Shown piece after piece: positions 58,703 through 64,000 of a stretch of 64,000 nucleotides of DNA. The DNA comes from AP-15 sp963698995. GTDB lineage: Bacteria > Pseudomonadota > Alphaproteobacteria > ATCC43930 > CGMCC-115725. The stretch is taken from the NCBI GenBank assembly GCA_963698995.1, contig CAVOTD010000016.1:124001-188000 (forward strand), in the 5' to 3' direction. The number at the start of each line of letters is the position of its first letter. Positions within the stretch are counted from its first letter, which is position 1. The notes beneath the pieces are model-generated. The model did not search any database. It saw only the letters and a program-made list of their open reading frames with translations, and was not told the origin of the DNA. The translations under genes were made by a program, and so were the position numbers.

Positions 58703-60520
58703 GTGCCGTTGCTGCTCGGGGGCGGCATGCTGGTTCGATGGTTTTTCCTGATAGTCGCGGTGACCACGCCGCTGGTCTCCGGTTCAGCTGCCCGTGCCGA
58801 TCTAAATTACCGGACCGAGATTACCGGCGCCGAGGACAGCGACCTCGCCGGTCTGTTGGACAAAGTCTCCGAGCTGAAGACGCTCGAGGACAAGCCGCCG
58901 GTTTCGGAAGAAGCGTTGCGCCGAAGAGCCGACCGAGATCTCGAGCGCCTCGCAGACGCCGCGCACAGCCTCGGCTATTGGGCCGCCGAATTTTCCTATG
59001 ACCTCGACACCCAGGCCGATCCGGCAAAGGTTTCGGTAAAAGTCGAGCCTGGCCCGCTCTATCATGTCGGATCGGTGAACGTGCTGGGGCCGAGCGGGCA
59101 ACCTTTGGCGATCCCGAACGAAGAAAAACTGCCCCTAAAACCCGGCGATCCTGCGCGCACCGCCCCGGTGGTGGCGACCGAAACGGCGCTGCTGTCGGCC
59201 CTTGGCGATGCCGGTCACCCTTTTGCCAAGATAGCGGATCGCCGGGTCGAGATCGACAAGAGCGCGCAGACGATGGACGTGACCTACACGCTCGACCCCG
59301 GACCGGTGGAGCATTTTGGTCCTGTCACGGTCGAGGGCCTTGAGCGGCTCGATCCTGCGTATGTCGAAGGCCGCGTGCGCTGGCAGCGTGGCGGGCTCTA
59401 CGAAGCAGGAAAGGTCGAAGCGACGCGTCGCGCGCTGATCGAAAGCGGATTGTTCAGCACGGTGCGGATCACTCCGACGTCGGACCCCGAGCACCCGGAA
59501 GAGGTGCGCATGGTGATAGACGCGACCGAGCGACTGCATCGCTCGATCGGCGTTGGGCTCGCCTACAACACCAGCCAAGGCCCGGGAGCCCGCGCTTTCT
59601 GGGAAAACCGCAACCTGTTCGGCAACGCCGAATCGCTCCGGGTTGCCGCCGAGGCCGGCCAGCAAGTCGCCGGGTTCAGGGCCAACTTTCGCAAGCCCGA
59701 TTTCCTGACCATCGACCAGGATCTCCTGGCGAGCGCAGAGATCGTCAATGACACGCCGATTGCCTATCACAGCCGTCGCGGGGTTGTTTTGGTTGGGCTC
59801 GAGCGGCGTTTCAGCCCTGAGCTGACCGCCGGGATCGGCCTTCAGGGCACTAAGGCGAATGTCGTCCCTGAGGCCAACCCCAATCCGACGACTGCGGCCG
59901 CCCCCACCCAACATTATTCGCTGATCGGGATACCGGCCTACTTGAAGCTTGACGAGACCGATAATCTGCTGAACCCGACGCGCGGATATCGCGCGCAACT
60001 CTCGGTGACACCCGCGCACACGGTGTCCGGCCCGAACCTGACCTTCGTATCGAACCTGGTCTCCGGCAGCACGTATTGGGGCCTCGGCCCGGACCAGCGA
60101 GCGATCCTCGCCGGCAAACTGGCACTTGCGTCGCTCGACGGCGCGGCGCTATTTCCACTGCCGGCCGATCAGCGGATCTACGCCGGCGGGGGCGGATCGA
60201 TCAGACCTTATGGCTATCAACTCGCCGGACCGCTCGATATCGGCAACAAGCCGATTGGCGGTAGATCGAGCCTGGTGCTCAATCTCGAAGCACGGATTAA
60301 AATCACTGAAAACATCGGGATCGTCCCGTTTGTCGATGCCGGCAGCTATTACGAGAGCCCCGTGCCGCAGCTCGGCCGCACACCTCTCTACGGTGTCGGT
60401 CTCGGTTTTCGCTACTACACGGCCTTCGGGCCCTTGCGCGTCGATTTGGCAACGCCGATGCACAAGCGCAACGCCAACTCGCCGATCCAGATCTACATCA
60501 GCCTCGGACAGGCCTTCTGA
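58703..60520 (+). CDS. tamA: outer-membrane translocation and assembly module protein TamA (BamA superfamily)
   Basis: A 605-residue outer-membrane protein. A signal peptide (FFLIVAVTTPLVSGSAARA) leads into POTRA-type domains (residues about 30-270; VEPGPLYHVGSVNVLGPSGQ, DPGPVEHFGPVTVEGLERLD). The C-terminal 16-strand barrel has PSxGY-like NPTRGYRAQLSVTPA, the lid-lock motif GGSIRPYGYQLAGP and a final aromatic LGQAF. It works with TamB in moving autotransporters or lipids to the outer membrane. Starts at 58703 or 58727 are both possible. Its stop overlaps tamB by one base (TGATG). Confidence 0.9.
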   Translation: MPLLLGGGMLVRWFFLIVAVTTPLVSGSAARADLNYRTEITGAEDSDLAGLLDKVSELKTLEDKPPVSEEALRRRADRDLERLADAAHSLGYWAAEFSYDLDTQADPAKVSVKVEPGPLYHVGSVNVLGPSGQPLAIPNEEKLPLKPGDPARTAPVVATETALLSALGDAGHPFAKIADRRVEIDKSAQTMDVTYTLDPGPVEHFGPVTVEGLERLDPAYVEGRVRWQRGGLYEAGKVEATRRALIESGLFSTVRITPTSDPEHPEEVRMVIDATERLHRSIGVGLAYNTSQGPGARAFWENRNLFGNAESLRVAAEAGQQVAGFRANFRKPDFLTIDQDLLASAEIVNDTPIAYHSRRGVVLVGLERRFSPELTAGIGLQGTKANVVPEANPNPTTAAAPTQHYSLIGIPAYLKLDETDNLLNPTRGYRAQLSVTPAHTVSGPNLTFVSNLVSGSTYWGLGPDQRAILAGKLALASLDGAALFPLPADQRIYAGGGGSIRPYGYQLAGPLDIGNKPIGGRSSLVLNLEARIKITENIGIVPFVDAGSYYESPVPQLGRTPLYGVGLGFRYYTAFGPLRVDLATPMHKRNANSPIQIYISLGQAF

Positions 60521-63500
60521 TGCAGTATGCGGGAAGGGTCCTTCGCTGGCTCGGCATCACGCTCGCTGCCGTGCTCTTTGTCCTCGTCGCTGTTTTCGGC
60601 CTGCTTCAGACGCAAATCGGCAAGGGCTGGCTGGAGAGGGAGATCGCGCGGGCAGCGAGCAGTCCTGATTTTGCTGTTTCGATAGGCGGCCTTGGCGGAA
60701 GCGTGCCATTCCGCATGACTGTCCGCCGTATCGACATCGGCGATCGCGACGGCACATATCTCACTCTGCACGGTATTGACCTCGATATCTCAGCAACCGC
60801 CTTGCTGGCTAGGCGCGCGCACATCCGGTCGCTGACTTTTGCCGAGATCGAGATGGCGCGATCGAGCACCGCGCCGTCGTCGACGCCGTTGATCGACTAT
60901 CTGAGGGTCCCGCACCTCCCCGTCGGCATCGTCCTTGACCGGCTCCTGATCGATAAGCTGGCTATTGATCCCCCGGTTCTCGGCGAGAGCCTTGTTGCGA
61001 CCGTTGCCGGCAACGCTGTGCTGGCTGGTGGGACGGTCAGTGCCGAGCTCGACCTGCACCGAATAGACGGCTCTGCCGGTAGCTTAAATTTGGCGATGAA
61101 GCTCGCCGGTGACCCGCCGATAATGAGCCTCCGGCTCGATGGCAGTGAGCCAACAGGCGTCCTGCTCGACCGCGTGCTCGGGCGCACCGACCGGCTGCCC
61201 CTTGCATTTTCTGTCAACGGCGCCGGACCTATTGCCGATTGGCATGGGCAACTGACCGCGTCGGCCGGACAGATCGCCCGCTTTGACGCGGATCTGGCAC
61301 TCGCCGCCGCGGCCGAGACGGTGCTCTCGCTTTCGGGAAAAGCAGCTGTATCCCCTCTCCTACCGACCGAGATCGCCCCGCTCGCCGGCGACCGCATCGC
61401 GCTGTCGCTGCGCGCCAGATTTGGCGAGCGCGTCATGGTCGACCCGCTTTCTGTCCAACTCGCTGCAGGAGCCTTGACCGGCAATGCCGTTTTTGGCGGT
61501 CCGGAAAAGTCGCTGGCTGCACACTTGCGAGCCGATCTCCCGGATACCTCGGTTCTTGCGGACCTCCTCGGCCAGAGGATTGACGGCTCGGCTGTTCTTA
61601 CCGCGGTGGCGACGGGCTCCACGAGCCATCCCGCTGTCGAACTGAATTTGTCGGGGAGCGGAATCCGGATCGCCTCATCGGGAGCCGAGCACATCGACAC
61701 CGATATCCGGGCAAGCCCGACCGCCCCTCTCGACCAGCCCGATGCGCGCATCGAATTCACCGCGAACGGCCGGATCGGAGGGCTCGTAGTCCCCGAGGGA
61801 GTGGCGGTCCCGCCTGATATCGGCCGCGACATCCAATGGTCGCTCGCCGGCACCGCCGCTCGCGACGGAGGCACAGTCGACCTGAGCCGGCTTTCGGCCG
61901 CGGGAGCCGGCATCGCGCTCGCCGGCTCCGGGCAGTTGTCCGAAGGGGGCGCAATCCAGGGTCTGGTGCATCTGACAGTCGCCGATCTGCGCCCCTTCTC
62001 CGGCGTGGTCGGCCGTGCGGTCGCGGGGTCGCTCGACATCGAAGCGACCGCCGCGCGCGAGGGGGTTGCCGGCTTCACAGCAAATCTCACCGGCACGGCC
62101 GAGGGACTGACGACCGGGATCCCGGCCGCCGACGCTCTGTTCGGCGGCTCGGCGACAGCAGCTGGCTCATTACAACGCGATTCCGCGGGCGCGCTAATCG
62201 TCAACCGGCTCGCGATCACCGGCGCCGCGCTATCGCTCTCCGGCGATGCACGGTTTGATCCGGGTTCGAATGCGCTGTCCGCCGAGCTGGCACTCGGCTT
62301 GCCGCGATTAAACCCGCTCGGCCCGGCGCTCGGCACCGAGCTGACGGGCGCAGTTTCGGCGCGCCTAAATATCGCCGGAGCGCTCGGCCGGCTGCAATTG
62401 CGCGGCAACATTGACGGAAGCGAAATCACCGCCGCCGAACTCAAACTCGACCGCCTGCAGCTCGCCGCCAAGGTAGCGGATCTGTCCCGACAAAGTGCAA
62501 CGCTCGACGGCAGTTTTCGCTGTTACGGGCTCGATGGGACGTTGGTGCTCGCGGCAGAATTGAAGGCGGGCTCCGAACTGGCGCTTCCGCGCCTCAGGAT
62601 CACTGCCGCCGACAGCACGATCGATGGCAGCCTTGCAGTCGCCCTCGACAGCGGCCAGACCCGCGGTTCGCTTAACGGCCGGATCCCCGAGCTCGCGCGC
62701 TGGTCCAAGCTCGCCGGCACACCGCTCGGCGGCGGTCTCGCGTTCGGCGCCGGACTCGACTCGCGAAGCGGTCAACTGCTCGACCTCGCGCTAACTGGCT
62801 CAAACCTCACCGCCGGCGCCGGTTCTTCGCGCATCGCGGCCGGCCGTCTCAATGTTTCGGGGCGTTTCGCCGACATTTGGCGTACCCCTTCGGGGACCGC
62901 CCGCCTTGGGCTGTCCTCGGCGAGTCTCTGGCGCGGCCGAATTGGCAACGGCGACGCTCAGCATCGACGCCCTGCGACCGGGCCGCTTCGTGTTTCAGGG
63001 TGACGCCAAAGGCCAGCCGCTGACCGTGGCACTGGCCGGCGACGGCGGGTTTGGACCCGGCCGGATCGACCTCCGATTGACCCGGTTGGCCGGCTCGCTG
63101 GGCAGCGACCGCCTGCTCCTCGGGCAGCCGCTGACACTCTCCAAGCATGGCGGCGATCTTGCTTTTTCCGGTCTCGCATTGGATTTTGGCACCGGCCGGA
63201 TCAGCGGCAACGGCGGGGTGCGGGGCGAGTCGCTGGCGCTGCAGCTGAACGCCGCCAATCTGCCGGTTGAATCGGGCGCGCGCCTCCTCGGGTACCGCCA
63301 CGCGCACGGCAAGCTCGATCTCGCCACAACAATCGGCGGAACGCTCCGGGCGCCGCAGGGCCGCCTATCCCTGAATGCCCGCGACCTCACCCTGGCTGCA
63401 TCCAAACATTCCCGGCTGACGAGCCTGGGGCTCGCCCTCGACGGCAGCTGGAACGGCCGGAGCGTCGATCTGAAGGGGCAGGTCACCGGCCTGACCGGGG

Positions 63501-64000
63501 ATCAAATCGTCTTCGGCGGCTCGGCGCCGCTCGTATTGAAGCCCGCGCCGCTCGGGATTTCGGTGCCCCCCGACGGGCGGCTTGCGCTCGAGCTGCGGGG
63601 CGAAGGACAGCTCGAGCACCTCGCTGACTTGCTGCCGCTCGGCGAAGACCGGGTCAGCGGCCGGTTTGCCGCCGATGTCGCGGTCGGCGGTACGGTCGCC
63701 TCGCCGGCCGCGAACGGGCGTCTCAGACTTTCCGACGGGCGCTACGAGAATTTCGCGACCGGAGCGGTTTTGACCAACATGCAAGCCGACCTCGTCGGCG
63801 ATCGCGACCGCTTTACGTTGACGTCTTTTTCGGCGGCGGACAATGCGAGCGGGACCTTGCAGGCACAGGGCAGTGTGGTGCTGCGGGGCCCCGCCGGCCC
63901 GACCGCCGAACTCTCGGCGCAGCTCAACAATTTTCGCGTCGCCGCCCGCGACGAGGCGGTCGCGACAGCGAGCGGCAAGGTGTCGATTGCCGGTCCGCTG
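60520..64000 (+). CDS. tamB: TamB, translocation and assembly module inner-membrane protein (5' part; one apparent frameshift)
   Basis: Partial: runs past the end of the window. A single N-terminal helix (ITLAAVLFVLVAVFGLLQTQ) is followed by GWLEREIARAASS, the standard AsmA/TamB start, and then many beta-strand repeats with words like LTGNAVFGGPEKSLAAHL. The frame ends early at 63003, but removing one C at 62937-62938 joins SLWRG to ELATATLSIDALRP and the reading stays open to base 64000. It bridges inner and outer membranes with TamA. The DUF490 C-terminal domain lies beyond the window. Confidence 0.88.

Noticed and set aside
60897..62471. A 524-codon open frame antisense to tamB
   Set aside because: It is a by-product of high GC codon bias opposite a well-supported gene. 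The translation is Ser/Pro/Arg-rich with no domain, and tamB continues the tamA-tamB operon on the other strand.
127..63003. Programmed ribosomal frameshifting as the reason for the many frame breaks
   Set aside because: There is no shared slippery heptamer or downstream structure, and the affected genes are unrelated families not known for recoding. Over-called bases explain all cases more simply.
1..64000. CRISPR arrays, rRNA and tRNA genes
   Set aside because: No regularly spaced repeats, no rRNA-like blocks and no cloverleaf with a T-loop GGTTCRANYC were seen by eye. A covariance-model scan (for example tRNAscan-SE or Infernal) would be decisive.

Overview
The window is GC-rich chromosomal DNA from an alphaproteobacterium. 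The evidence is the mix of housekeeping genes: def-fmt-truA, dapD-dapE, argD-argF-hslO, apaG, an Atm1-type ABC exporter, meaB, rpmB and tamA-tamB. The order could be Rhodospirillales or a relative, but the sequence alone does not settle that. I saw no rRNA, tRNA or CRISPR array.

Layout. 0-4.2 kb: the start of a GNAT gene, an alpha/beta hydrolase, and a complete osmoprotectant (YehZYX/OpuC-like) ABC importer. 4.2-7.6 kb: threonine aldolase, def, fmt, truA. 7.6-10.6 kb: a secreted beta-helix protein of less GC-rich composition, a small lipoprotein, and scraps of BrnT-type toxin-antitoxin genes. 10.7-12.4 kb: a class III adenylate cyclase fused to a histidine-rich membrane domain and a [2Fe-2S] ferredoxin domain (CyaC-like). 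12.6-17.4 kb: a GldA/GldF/GldG/DUF4340-type ABC operon. 17.4-22 kb: small lipoproteins, uppP, and a LysR regulator divergent from two ring-cleavage-type (VOC and DOPA dioxygenase) genes, with a palindromic operator between them. 22-28.4 kb: an accessory island. It holds an AT-richer gene cut by an intact IS1595 element with an 8-bp target duplication, a serine-recombinase remnant, an MNT/HEPN pair, an AAA ATPase and an unusual HicB-like regulator. 28.4-37.7 kb: dapD-dapE, glutathione peroxidase, LysE, PaiB, MscS, recX and an MFS pump. 37.9-49.5 kb: argD-argF-hslO, nitroreductase, CtpA protease, an MBL protein, a MetX-like hydrolase, folE, apaG and an LLM oxidoreductase. 49.6-54.6 kb: MFS pump, Atm1 exporter, response regulator, meaB, rpmB. 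54.6-58.7 kb: a loose zone of small secreted or unknown proteins, a duplicated small gene and a YihY pseudogene. 58.7-64 kb: tamA and the 5' part of tamB, which runs off the window.

The most pervasive oddity is technical or evolutionary. At least fifteen otherwise well-conserved reading frames or gene remnants are each restored by removing exactly one base, and fourteen of the fifteen are an extra copy of a neighbouring identical base. No case needs a base added. This one-sided pattern fits sequencing or assembly over-calls better than gene decay. Those genes are therefore annotated here as single CDSs spanning the shift. The YihY gene is different: it lacks an internal block of about 15 codons and looks truly broken.
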